Assembly: GCA_004193205.1 (NCBI GenBank)
Contig: RZUM01000005.1
Span: forward strand, 372,001-436,000
Direction of reading: 5' to 3'
DNA: 64,000 nucleotides
Source of the DNA: Gordonia sediminis
GTDB taxonomy: Bacteria > Actinomycetota > Actinomycetes > Mycobacteriales > Mycobacteriaceae
The notes below the pieces were generated by a model that saw only the letters and a list, made by a program, of their open reading frames with translations, was not told the DNA's origin and ran no database searches. Shown one piece after another: positions 7,918 to 16,273 of the stretch. The position numbers were made by a program, and so were the translations under genes. How positions within the stretch are numbered: position 1 is the first letter of the stretch; every line of letters starts with the position of its first letter.

Positions 7918-8841
7918 TCACCCCGCGCGCGCCGTGGCGGCTCGGCACCCGCACAGGGGATGCGGAGGCCAATCGGTGACCGCGAGTCCTGCCGGGGCCG
8001 GGCGGAATTCCAGTGCACGGTTGAACAATTGGGGTGTCGAGCCGTAGCCGGTACCCGACCACAGCGCGGTCGCCAACTGTTCGACCTGTTCCTGGGCGAG
8101 CGCCGCGGTGGCCCGAATGGTGGCAGCACTCGCGTAGCCCGGTTGCATGACCATTTGCGCTGCGAGCAGCGGCCAGTCGGGTTCGAGGACCGACCGGTGA
8201 TGGTCCGCGCAGCGCAGGCAACTCGACATTCCGGGCAGCACGAGCGGCCCGACGACGCCCACGCCGTCGCGCACCCGAACCTGCAAATGCGCGATCCGGG
8301 CGGTGGTGAGCGCGTTGACGATCGCCGGATCGTGCACCAGGAAGTCCGTCAGCAGGATCAGGTTGGCATCCCAGTCGGCCGCCGATCGGGGCGCGGTGGG
8401 TCGGCGGGTCGAGCGTGCCGAGACCATCCCGACCTCGGCGAGTCCGGCGGCCAGGTGATCCGACAACGGGCCGCGGCCGTGAATCCGGATCCGCAGGGCC
8501 GTCGAGGACCTCCCGCCCTCGGTCGGGACCGCCTTCCCGGCGGCGATGAGCTGACCGAGTATGCCGGCGAGGTCGGTCGGGGTCAGGCCGATCGACCGCG
8601 CGCGGCGCACCATCTCGCCGCGGGAACGGGGCTGCGTCAGGTCGCGGACCAGGTCGGCGACGTCGCCGGCCGATACCGGGGCGGCCACGTCGATGACCAG
8701 GCTGCGGTGCGGATCGCTGCCGACGTGCACCCGGTTGCCGGGACGCACCAGAACCGGCGTACCCGGCCGCACCAGCGGCAGGCTGGTCAGCGCGGGGGCA
8801 TCTGCCCGGGTGGGGGTTCGGCGGGTGCCACTATCGGCCAT
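7918..8841 (-). CDS. ThiF/cyclodehydratase-like protein (TOMM leader-binding family)
   Basis: 307 residues, positionally equivalent to M. tuberculosis Rv3196. The C-terminal half carries a likely metal site, C-L-R-C followed much later by P-H-P-L-C-G-C, as in E1-like/cyclodehydratase partner proteins that recognise peptide leaders. No classic ThiF nucleotide-binding Gly motif stands out and no small TOMM precursor gene is visible nearby. A peptide-modification role is therefore only suggested by fold family. It lies upstream of the ABC1 kinase gene on the same strand with a 58-nt gap. Its role is unknown. Confidence 0.65.
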   Translation of the reverse strand: MADSGTRRTPTRADAPALTSLPLVRPGTPVLVRPGNRVHVGSDPHRSLVIDVAAPVSAGDVADLVRDLTQPRSRGEMVRRARSIGLTPTDLAGILGQLIAAGKAVPTEGGRSSTALRIRIHGRGPLSDHLAAGLAEVGMVSARSTRRPTAPRSAADWDANLILLTDFLVHDPAIVNALTTARIAHLQVRVRDGVGVVGPLVLPGMSSCLRCADHHRSVLEPDWPLLAAQMVMQPGYASAATIRATAALAQEQVEQLATALWSGTGYGSTPQLFNRALEFRPAPAGLAVTDWPPHPLCGCRAATARAG

Positions 8842-8931
8842 GGCGTCACTCTGCCACCTACAGGCACCGCCACCGGCTCTCCGACCACGTTGTCCACAGG
8901 CGCGCCGGTTTGTGAGTGGTTGGGTTGCGCG

Positions 8932-10407
8932 TCAGTCTTCGTCGGTGTCACGCGGCTTGTCGCCCGAACGCCCCTCGTCGGACTCCTCGGCGGCCCGCTC
9001 GGCGGCCAGGGTCTGCTCGAGCTGGGCGATCGGGTCGTCGAAGGTACTGGCACCGCCGCCGATCACCCGGTCGATGAACGCCGCGGGATTGTCGAGGTCG
9101 TCGGTGTCGGGCATCAGGTCGGGATGCGCCCACACGCCGTCGCGTGAGGTGATGTCACCGGCCTCGAGCAGCTGGCGCCACAGGGCCGACGCCTCACGGA
9201 CCTTACGCGGGCGCAGTTCCATCCCCACCAGCGTCGCGAAGGTCTGTTCGGCCGGCCCGCCGGATGCGCGGCGACGGCGCATCGTCTCCGTGAGCGCCGC
9301 GGTGCTCGGGATGCGGTCGGACAGGGCCGCGAACACGACCTGCTCGACCCAGCCCTCGACGAGGGCGAGCAGGGTTTCCAGACGCGCCAGCGCGGCCTTC
9401 TGCTCCGGAGTCGTGGTCGGCTCGAAGGACGCCGACGACCCGATCAGCTCCTCGAGTTTCGACGGGTTGGAGAACAGTTCCTGCGGATCGATGTTGGCGG
9501 TGGCTTCGGTGATCCCGCTGAAATCGATGGTGATGCCCCGTGCGTACTCCTCGACGGTGGACAGCAGCCGCTGCCGCAGCCACCCGACGTGGGTGAACAG
9601 CCGCACGTGCGCGGCCTCGCGGGCGGCGAGGAACACGACGATCTCCTGCGCGGGCTGCTCGAGCCCGTCGGCGAAGCTCGCGATCGCTTCGGGCAGCAGC
9701 ACCGCGACCCCTTCGGGGGCCAGCGGAATCCCGATGTCGGTGGAGGTGAGGACTTCCTTGGCGAGCTGGCCGAGGCCTTGGCCGAGCTGGGTGCCGAAGG
9801 CCATGCCGCTCATCTGCGTCAGCATGCCCATCATCGGCCCGGCGAACTGCGCGGCCTCGGCCGGGAGGTTCTGCTCCCAGGTGCGCGACAGCTGGGTGGC
9901 CACCGGATCGCACAGGCGTTTCCAGGTCGGCATCGATTCCTCGAGCCACTGCACGGGAGTCCACGCCGTCGATCGGCTCACCCCGCTGGGGAAGGTGGTG
10001 GCCTCGTCGAGCCAGACCTCGGCGAGCCGCACGGCGTCGGCGACGGCCTGGTTCTCCTTGTCGAGCACCGGGGTGAACTTGCCGATCTGCTGGCGGGCGA
10101 GGTTGGTCGCGACCTGGTAGTTGACCGGGCCGGCGCCCGATCCCGAGGTCATGCCGGCGCCCATCCCGCTGAGCATGCTGCCCAGCTGAGAGAACATCTG
10201 GCCGAGCGCGGCGGGATCGAAGGACGAGGGGTCGAACGAGGAAGGGTCGAAACCTCCTGCGCCGGTGGCGAATCCGAAGGGGTTCTGGGCTCCGGCGTCG
10301 TTGCCGCCCTGGTCCTTGCGGCGCGCATCGTCGCCGCCGCGCTTGTCGTCGTCCTTGCCGCGGTCGTCGTCGCCGGGCGAGGAGAACCCGAAGGGCAGAT
10401 CAGTCAT
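8932..10407 (-). CDS. DUF2342 zinc-dependent metalloprotease-like protein
   Basis: 491 residues, matching Rv3195. The first about 75 residues are acidic and low-complexity, with the repeats F-D-P-S-S-F-D-P-S-S, then a Gly/Met-rich stretch; they are likely disordered. The conserved core holds a zincin-like helix R-E-A-A-H-V-R-L (about residue 255), the DUF2342 signature. The family was once named F420-biosynthesis-associated, but no reaction is established. The tail (about 450-491) is again acidic and polar. It forms a leftward group with the two genes downstream. A short acidic, charged C-terminus ends in D-T-D-E-D. Confidence 0.8.
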   Translation of the reverse strand: MTDLPFGFSSPGDDDRGKDDDKRGGDDARRKDQGGNDAGAQNPFGFATGAGGFDPSSFDPSSFDPAALGQMFSQLGSMLSGMGAGMTSGSGAGPVNYQVATNLARQQIGKFTPVLDKENQAVADAVRLAEVWLDEATTFPSGVSRSTAWTPVQWLEESMPTWKRLCDPVATQLSRTWEQNLPAEAAQFAGPMMGMLTQMSGMAFGTQLGQGLGQLAKEVLTSTDIGIPLAPEGVAVLLPEAIASFADGLEQPAQEIVVFLAAREAAHVRLFTHVGWLRQRLLSTVEEYARGITIDFSGITEATANIDPQELFSNPSKLEELIGSSASFEPTTTPEQKAALARLETLLALVEGWVEQVVFAALSDRIPSTAALTETMRRRRASGGPAEQTFATLVGMELRPRKVREASALWRQLLEAGDITSRDGVWAHPDLMPDTDDLDNPAAFIDRVIGGGASTFDDPIAQLEQTLAAERAAEESDEGRSGDKPRDTDED

Positions 10408-10530
10408 GTCTCCACGGTACCGCCCGTTGCCCGCCGGACGTGACGCCGCGCGTTCGCCTTGAGCGTAGGGAACTCAAGGCGGGGGAGGGGTGTAGCGCGG
10501 GCGGGTCCGCTGTCGTGGAGGTCTACTACT

Positions 10531-11604
10531 GTGAGCGGAATGAGATTGCAGCCCGGCCACCGTCGGATCGCGACCGTCGTCGTGACGGTGCTGGTGTTCG
10601 TGGCCCTGCTGTTCGCCGGGACGAGCGTGCAGGTCCCGTTCGTGGCATTGGGACCCGGTCCCACCGTGAATACGCTGGGCACCGTCGAGATCTCGTCGGA
10701 CGGCAAGACCGAGACCAAACCGGTCGTCGACATCACCGGGACGCCGACGGACCCGACCACCGGGAATCTCAATCTGACGACCGTGTCGGTCACCGACGGG
10801 ATGTCGCTGTTCCAGTCGCTGGGCATGTGGCTGTCGGGCACTTACACCCTCGAACCCCGTGACCGGCTGTTCCCGCCGGACCAGACGCCCGATCAGGTGC
10901 GCAAACAGAACGAGCAGGATATGACCGGCTCGGAGAGCAACGCCACGGCCGCGGCCCTGGTGTTCCTCGATCGTCCGACGAAGCTGGTCGTCGCCTCGGT
11001 CGCGCCGTCCGGACCGTCCGCGGATGTCCTGCAGCAGGGCGACGAGGTGCTCACCGTCGCCGGCAAGTCGGTGTCGACGACGGCCGAGATGCAGGACGCG
11101 GTGAAGGGGAGCGCTCCCGGATCGACCGTGCCCATCGAGATCGTCCGGGGCGGGCAACCCCAGACCGTCACCGTCACGCTGGCGGCGCGCCCCGACGATG
11201 CGCAGGCCGGCTATCTGGGTGTCACGCCCGAGGTGGTCAACGCCGACCCGTCGTTGAAGATCTCCTACAACGTCGGTGACATCGGCGGCCCGTCGGCCGG
11301 GATGATGTTGACGCTGGCGGTCATCGACCGACTCAGCCCCGGGGAGCTCACCGGCGGGAAGTTCATCGCCGGCACCGGCACCATCGACGACTCCGGAGAG
11401 GTCGGGCCGATCGGTGGGATCACGCACAAGACGCGCGCCGCGCGCGATGCGGGGGCGACGGTCTTCCTCGTCCCCGAGGGCAACTGTGCCGAGGCGACTT
11501 CGGACGCCCCCGACGGACTCACGCTGGTCAAGGTCGACACCCTGCAGTCGGCCGTGGACGCACTCGAGAACATCGGCGCGGGACGGGCGGCGCCGCACTG
11601 CTGA
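10531..11604 (+). CDS. PDZ-domain Lon-like (S16) serine protease
   Basis: 357 residues from GTG 10531, chosen because ggagg at 10517-10521 fits it; an upstream in-frame start at 10459 lacks such a site. Layout: a short basic N-terminus, one TM anchor (about 12-35), a PDZ domain (about 140-230) with the binding loop near V-A-P-S-G-P-S, and a C-terminal Lon-type proteolytic domain. The catalytic dyad is S255 (in G-G-P-S-A-G) and K300 (in T-H-K-T-R). The active site is predicted outside the membrane, and it lacks the Lon ATPase. Matches Rv3194c. Divergent from the DUF2342 gene. Confidence 0.9.
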   Translation: MSGMRLQPGHRRIATVVVTVLVFVALLFAGTSVQVPFVALGPGPTVNTLGTVEISSDGKTETKPVVDITGTPTDPTTGNLNLTTVSVTDGMSLFQSLGMWLSGTYTLEPRDRLFPPDQTPDQVRKQNEQDMTGSESNATAAALVFLDRPTKLVVASVAPSGPSADVLQQGDEVLTVAGKSVSTTAEMQDAVKGSAPGSTVPIEIVRGGQPQTVTVTLAARPDDAQAGYLGVTPEVVNADPSLKISYNVGDIGGPSAGMMLTLAVIDRLSPGELTGGKFIAGTGTIDDSGEVGPIGGITHKTRAARDAGATVFLVPEGNCAEATSDAPDGLTLVKVDTLQSAVDALENIGAGRAAPHC

Positions 11605-11628
11605 CACCCGGCCGATCGGGACCTCGCG

Positions 11629-12183
11629 TCAGCCGGCGGGATCGACGTCGAGGGTGTGCGCCAGAGCGGTGCGCAGCTCGACGGCCAGATCGGGGTGGGT
11701 GAGCAGTTCGATCCCGGCCTCCGGGTCGGCGCCGGGTTCGGGGCGCAACTGCAGCAGTCCCAGGGTGCGCCCGTCACGCAGTGCACCCGCTGCGACGCGT
11801 CCGGGCCGGCCCTCGGAGGTCGGCTCGTCGGGCGGCACCACGGTGATCTCCTGGACCAGAGCGGCCCCCACGACCGTCGGCGGCCAGCTGGTGGTGGCCA
11901 GCACGCGCTCGAGTTCAGCGGTGGCGTCTTCGGCGGATGCGGGGTTCGGCAGCGGCGCCTGGGCGATCGGACTCAACTCGGAGTCGTCGTCGGCGTCGAC
12001 GAGGTCGGGTTGGCTGTGCGCCAGCACCGCGGTCGGGACCAGCGCGAACAGCATCGGAGGCTGATCCCAGCCATCCTGGTCGACGAACTCCACGATGTCA
12101 CGCAGCGCGGCGCCGAGGGCATCGGGCGACAGAGCGTCGACGGCCGGGGCGTCAGGGGGTACATCGCTCACGGGGTCCATCAT
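11629..12183 (-). CDS. PPA1309-family protein of unknown function
   Basis: 184 residues, mostly acidic and without membrane segments or signal peptide. It belongs to a small actinobacterial family habitually encoded between the PDZ/Lon-like protease and the UPF0182 gene, as here. The sequence has an N-terminal helix region L-R-D-I-V-E-F-V-D-Q and a conserved W-D-Q-P-P-M-L-F-A-L-V-P segment. No catalytic motif is visible. It ends 24 nt past the protease stop in convergent orientation. Start could be either of two adjacent ATG codons (12183 or 12180). Confidence 0.75.
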   Translation of the reverse strand: MMDPVSDVPPDAPAVDALSPDALGAALRDIVEFVDQDGWDQPPMLFALVPTAVLAHSQPDLVDADDDSELSPIAQAPLPNPASAEDATAELERVLATTSWPPTVVGAALVQEITVVPPDEPTSEGRPGRVAAGALRDGRTLGLLQLRPEPGADPEAGIELLTHPDLAVELRTALAHTLDVDPAG

Positions 12184-12349
12184 GCCCGGCCTCGGGGCCT
12201 GGATCCCGACGTCGCGAAACCGCTCTGGGCGGCCGGCGGGGGAACCCCGGTGGCGGGTCGGTCGTTGCCCAGTACAGTTGGAGCACGAGCCGACCGGTTT
12301 CGCATCGTCGAGCCGGTGTCCGGAATGAGAACTTTGGAGAGTGGGCTAG

Positions 12350-15300
12350 GTGGGCGTACGCGGGCCGGCGGGCATGCCGACACTGTCGCGCAAGAGCAAG
12401 ATCGCTATCGGGATCGGTGTGGGCATCCTGGTGCTACTGCTGATCGGACCTCGGCTGGTCGGTCTGGCCACCGACTGGTTGTGGTTCTCCGACGTCGGTT
12501 ACACGCGCGTGTTCTCGACGATCATGTGGACGCGGATCATCCTGTTCGTGTTGACCTCGGTCCTCGTCAGTCTGATCGTGTTCGGGGCGATCGCGATGGC
12601 CTACCGATCGCGCCCGGTTTTCGTCCCGGCTTCGGGGCCCAATGATCCGCTGGCCCGGTACCGGACCACCGTGATGGGTCGCACCCGCTGGTTCGCCATC
12701 GCACCGGCCATTCTTGTCGGTCTGCTCGCCGGACTCGTCACCCAGGCGTCCTGGGCGACCGTGCAGACATTCCTGCACAGCGAACAATTCGGTGTGCGGG
12801 ATCCGCAGTTCGGCCTCGACGTCAGCTTCTACGCCTTCGACCTGCCGTTCTACCGGCTCATCCTGAACCTGCTGTTCGTGGTCGTGGTGATCGCATTCCT
12901 CGTCAACCTCGTCACGCACTATCTCTTCGGTGGCATCCGGCTGGCCGGCGGCAACAACAACGGTCCGTCCATGACGGTCGCGGCCCGTGTCCAGCTCGCG
13001 GCGCTGGCGGGCACGTTCCTGCTGCTGAAGGCGGTGAGCTACTGGTTCGACCGGTACTCACTGCTGTCCAGTCAGCGCAAACAGGAGATCTTCACCGGTG
13101 CCAGCTACACCGATATCAACGCGGTGCTGCCCTCGAAGCTGATCCTGATGGCGATCGCCGTCATCTGTGCGGTCGCCTTCTTCGCCGGTGTGGTGCTGCG
13201 TGACCTGCGCGTGCCGGCACTGGCCACCGCGCTGATGGTGCTGTCGGCGCTGGTCATCGGTGTCGGCTGGCCGCTGGCGATGGAACAGTTCTCGGTCAAG
13301 CCGAATGCCGCGCAGAAGGAAGCCGACTACATCGCGCGCAACCTCACCGCGACCAAGCAGGCGTACAAGATCCGGGAAGACCAGGACGTCACCTACGAGT
13401 CGAACTGGACGGCGACGCCGGCCGATCCGGTCGCGGTCAACACCGACACGGCCACCCTGTCGAATATCCGCATCCTGGATCCGAACGTGATCGCGCCGGC
13501 CTTCAACCAGCGCCAGTTCCTCAAGAACTTCTACGGGTTCCCCGCCCAGCTCGCCGTGGACCGCTACACCGTCGACGGTCAGGAGCGTGACTACATCGTC
13601 TCGGTTCGTGAGCTCGATCCGTCCAAGTACGGCGAGAACCAGCAGAACTGGATCAACAAGCACACCGTGTTCACCCACGGCAACGGCTTCATCGCGGCGC
13701 CGGCCAACACCGTCGACGAGGCGTCGGCCGACAGCGACTCCGACCGCGGCGGTCTGCCGGTGTTCAAGGTGAGCGATCTCGAGACGATCCGTTCACCCGA
13801 GTACCAGGCCAACGCCCCGATCAAGGTCACCCAGCCCCGGATCTACTTCGGCGAGCTGATCGCGAAGGTCAATCCCGATTACGCGATCGTCGGCTCGACC
13901 GGCGAGGACCGCGAGTACGACGAAGACGGCAAGAACTACACCTACCAGGCCGATTCCGGTGTCTCGTTGGGCAACTGGTTCAACCGGTTCCTGTATTCGG
14001 TGAAGTACACCGAACGCAACATCCTGCTGTCGGGTGCCATCAACCAGAACTCGAGGATCCTCTACGACCGCGATCCCCGCGACCGTGTGAAGAAGGCGGC
14101 GCCGTGGCTGACCGTCGATTCCAAGACCTATCCCGCGGTGATGGCCGACGGGTCGATCAAGTGGATCGTCGACGGGTACACCACGCTCGACGCCTACCCG
14201 TATGCGCAGCGGATGTCGCTGCAGGACGTCACGTCGGACGCGCAGGCCCTCAATCAGGGACAGACCGGCCGCACGCAGATCAACCGTCAGGTGTCGTATG
14301 TGCGTAACTCGGTGAAGGCCACCGTTGACGCCTACACCGGCGAGGTCACCCTGTACCAGGTCGACACCGACGACCCGGTGCTGAAGACCTGGATGAAGGT
14401 GTTCCCCGGCACGGTGAAGACACGGGCCGAACTCGACCAGCACAAGGATCTGGTCTCGCACTTCCGGTATCCGGAGGATCTGTTCAAGATCCAGCGCGCG
14501 CTGCTCGCGAAGTACCACGTGTCCGATCCGGAGACGTTCTTCCGCAGCAACAACTTCTGGTCGGTGCCGGCCGATCCCACCAAGGATCAGGCCGCGCAGC
14601 AGGGACTCAACCAGCCGCCGTACTACTTCACCGCGGCCGCTCCGGACGGCCCTCAGGCACAGTTCCAGCTGACCACGGTGCTGACCGGTCTGAATACCCG
14701 CAACCTGACCGCGTACGTGACGGCGTCGTCGGACCCCGAATCGTACGGGCGTATCACGGTCAAGACGCTGCCGACCGCCCAGCAGACGGTCGGTCCGCAG
14801 CAGGCGCAGGAGAACATGAAGTCCGCCGGCCCGGTGGCCTCGGACCGTAAACAGGTCGAGGACACCACCCGGGTGACCTACGGCAACCTGTTGACACTGC
14901 CGGTGGGCGGCAACGGGATTCTCTACGTCGAGCCGATGTACACGCAGTCCAAGACCGACGACTCGGCCATCCCGAAGCTGTATCGGGTGCTCGTCTACTA
15001 CAACGCGGCCAGCGGTAGCGCCCGCGTCGGATACGCGGCGACGGTCGCCGAGGCGTTGCGCCAGGTGGGTATCAACCCGGCCGCGGTGACGGCGCCCGAG
15101 GGTGGACCTGCCGTCGAGGGCGGGACCGCCCAGCCCGGCACCACCAGCCCGTCGACCGACGGCACGCAGGCGCCGGCGACGCCGAATCAGGGCAGTTCGC
15201 CGGAGCGCGACGCGGCCGTGCAGGCCATCGGCCAGGCACTGACCGCGTTGAAGGACGCCCAGACGAAGGGTGACTTCGCGGCCTACGGTCAGGCGCTCGA

Positions 15301-15352
15301 CCAGCTCGACAAGGCGGTGGCGCAGTACGAGGCGCTCCCCTCCGGGAGCTGA
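12350..15352 (+). CDS. UPF0182 large membrane protein
   Basis: 1000 residues, matching Rv3193c. Seven predicted TM segments lie in the first about 310 residues (near 19-36, 60-83, 113-132, 164-188, 210-230, 262-283, 288-308). A soluble extracytoplasmic region of about 650 residues with many Tyr/Asp/Asn follows, then a Pro/Thr/Gly-rich linker (about 905-950) and a final helical segment. GTG 12350 has ggagag 8 nt upstream; ATG 12374 is a possible alternative. The function of the family is unknown. Its conserved place beside a membrane-anchored Lon-like protease may point to envelope quality control, but that is inference. Confidence 0.9.
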   Translation: MGVRGPAGMPTLSRKSKIAIGIGVGILVLLLIGPRLVGLATDWLWFSDVGYTRVFSTIMWTRIILFVLTSVLVSLIVFGAIAMAYRSRPVFVPASGPNDPLARYRTTVMGRTRWFAIAPAILVGLLAGLVTQASWATVQTFLHSEQFGVRDPQFGLDVSFYAFDLPFYRLILNLLFVVVVIAFLVNLVTHYLFGGIRLAGGNNNGPSMTVAARVQLAALAGTFLLLKAVSYWFDRYSLLSSQRKQEIFTGASYTDINAVLPSKLILMAIAVICAVAFFAGVVLRDLRVPALATALMVLSALVIGVGWPLAMEQFSVKPNAAQKEADYIARNLTATKQAYKIREDQDVTYESNWTATPADPVAVNTDTATLSNIRILDPNVIAPAFNQRQFLKNFYGFPAQLAVDRYTVDGQERDYIVSVRELDPSKYGENQQNWINKHTVFTHGNGFIAAPANTVDEASADSDSDRGGLPVFKVSDLETIRSPEYQANAPIKVTQPRIYFGELIAKVNPDYAIVGSTGEDREYDEDGKNYTYQADSGVSLGNWFNRFLYSVKYTERNILLSGAINQNSRILYDRDPRDRVKKAAPWLTVDSKTYPAVMADGSIKWIVDGYTTLDAYPYAQRMSLQDVTSDAQALNQGQTGRTQINRQVSYVRNSVKATVDAYTGEVTLYQVDTDDPVLKTWMKVFPGTVKTRAELDQHKDLVSHFRYPEDLFKIQRALLAKYHVSDPETFFRSNNFWSVPADPTKDQAAQQGLNQPPYYFTAAAPDGPQAQFQLTTVLTGLNTRNLTAYVTASSDPESYGRITVKTLPTAQQTVGPQQAQENMKSAGPVASDRKQVEDTTRVTYGNLLTLPVGGNGILYVEPMYTQSKTDDSAIPKLYRVLVYYNAASGSARVGYAATVAEALRQVGINPAAVTAPEGGPAVEGGTAQPGTTSPSTDGTQAPATPNQGSSPERDAAVQAIGQALTALKDAQTKGDFAAYGQALDQLDKAVAQYEALPSGS

Positions 15353-15364
15353 CGCCGTCACGCA

Positions 15365-15426
15365 AACGCGCACCCGTTCTGTTCACGCACGTCGCGAGGC
15401 GCGCTTGAACAGAACGGGTGCGCGTT
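15365..15426. repeat. 21-bp perfect inverted repeat, possible bidirectional terminator
   Basis: Arms 15365-15385 and 15406-15426 are perfectly complementary over 21 nt and separated by a 20-nt GC-rich loop. It starts 12 nt after the UPF0182 stop and lies in the gap before the convergent small membrane gene, so it could end transcription from both sides. No T-run follows. The long stem is unusual for an intrinsic terminator and may instead be a dispersed palindromic element. Confidence 0.7.
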
Positions 15427-15468
15427 GTCGGATCCGGGGCGCCGCCCCGGGCAACCGGCCAGGGGCGA

Positions 15469-15753
15469 TCAGCGATATTCGCGCATGTACCGCCCGCGTT
15501 CGGCCTCGGTGTTATCGGGTAGCACCGGGCTGTGATGATGGCGGTGGGTGAGCGTGGTGAGGATCGTCGCCGCCCCGGCGAATGCGGCGACCATCAGCAG
15601 GCCGCATAGGATCGCGACCGCAACGTTGCCGCTTGCCATGGACACCAGCCAGAGTGCGGCGCTGGCGAAGCCGCCGAGGATCAGCAGGAAGCCGATGACG
15701 CTCATCGGATGGTTCCCGTGGCTTTCATGATGGGGTAGGTGGTGGGTTGCCAT
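15469..15753 (-). CDS. Small His-rich two-TM membrane protein
   Basis: 94 residues, no recognised family. His-rich N-terminus (H-H-L-P-H-H-E-S-H), two hydrophobic segments (about 20-40 and 44-66), then a second His cluster T-H-R-H-H-H-S on the same membrane face, and a charged tail. ATG 15753 is preceded by aaggagg at an ideal distance. The His clusters could bind metal or simply be polar caps. It faces the UPF0182 gene convergently. Nothing else gene-like is seen between its start and the tRNA at 16035. Confidence 0.6.
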   Translation of the reverse strand: MATHHLPHHESHGNHPMSVIGFLLILGGFASAALWLVSMASGNVAVAILCGLLMVAAFAGAATILTTLTHRHHHSPVLPDNTEAERGRYMREYR

Positions 15754-16034
15754 CACTCCTCCTTCGTCGATGTACCGTCAGGATACGCGGATGTGATGTT
15801 TGTCACGTCCTGATCCTGAATCATCATGGACTCGGGGCTGATAAGGGGTCCAGGGACCTAGGGCCCATCCCGGGCCGCTTACTCGAGTGTCATTTGTGAT
15901 GAAGGGCACACCGGTCGGTCGGCACGCCGAACAGGCGCTATCCGCCCCGTTTGCCTTTGTTTATGCAGATCAGAGGCGGTTCTGGAGGCGATTTGCATCC
16001 GTCGCAAACCGGTGTGTAACGTGGTGTTCACCAA

Positions 16035-16111
16035 CGCGGGGTGGAGCAGCTCGGTAGCTCGCTGGGCTCATAACCCAGAGGTCGCAGGTTCAAATCCTGT
16101 CCCCGCTACCA
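16035..16111 (+). tRNA. Initiator tRNA-Met (CAT anticodon)
   Basis: 77 nt with encoded CCA. Anticodon CAT at 16069-16071 lies on a stem with three consecutive G-C pairs (ggg/ccc), and position 1 (C) faces U at position 72, an unpaired end. Both are initiator-tRNA features. T-loop ggttcaaatcc is present. Confidence 0.96.
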
Positions 16112-16114
16112 CTC

Positions 16115-16155
16115 GACAGCCCCCGTCCAAGTCGGACGGGGGCTGTCGTATTTTC
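16115..16155 (+). terminator. Intrinsic terminator of the initiator tRNA
   Basis: Perfect 14-bp stem gacagcccccgtcc / ggacgggggctgtc with a 5-nt loop, followed by gtattttc. It begins 3 nt after the tRNA. Confidence 0.9.
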
Positions 16156-16273
16156 TCGGTCCGCACCTCGGTGTCGTATGGCTCCCTCGATCGCGGTAGC
16201 CGGCCCGAAACGGGGGAGCGGGCGACGAACCCGTCGGCAGCGACCGATCCTCCCGTCGGGCAGGATGAGATTC

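Noticed and set aside
13793-15373. 526-codon minus-strand frame within the UPF0182 gene
   Set aside because: Arg/Val-rich shadow; UPF0182 on the other strand is complete and conserved.
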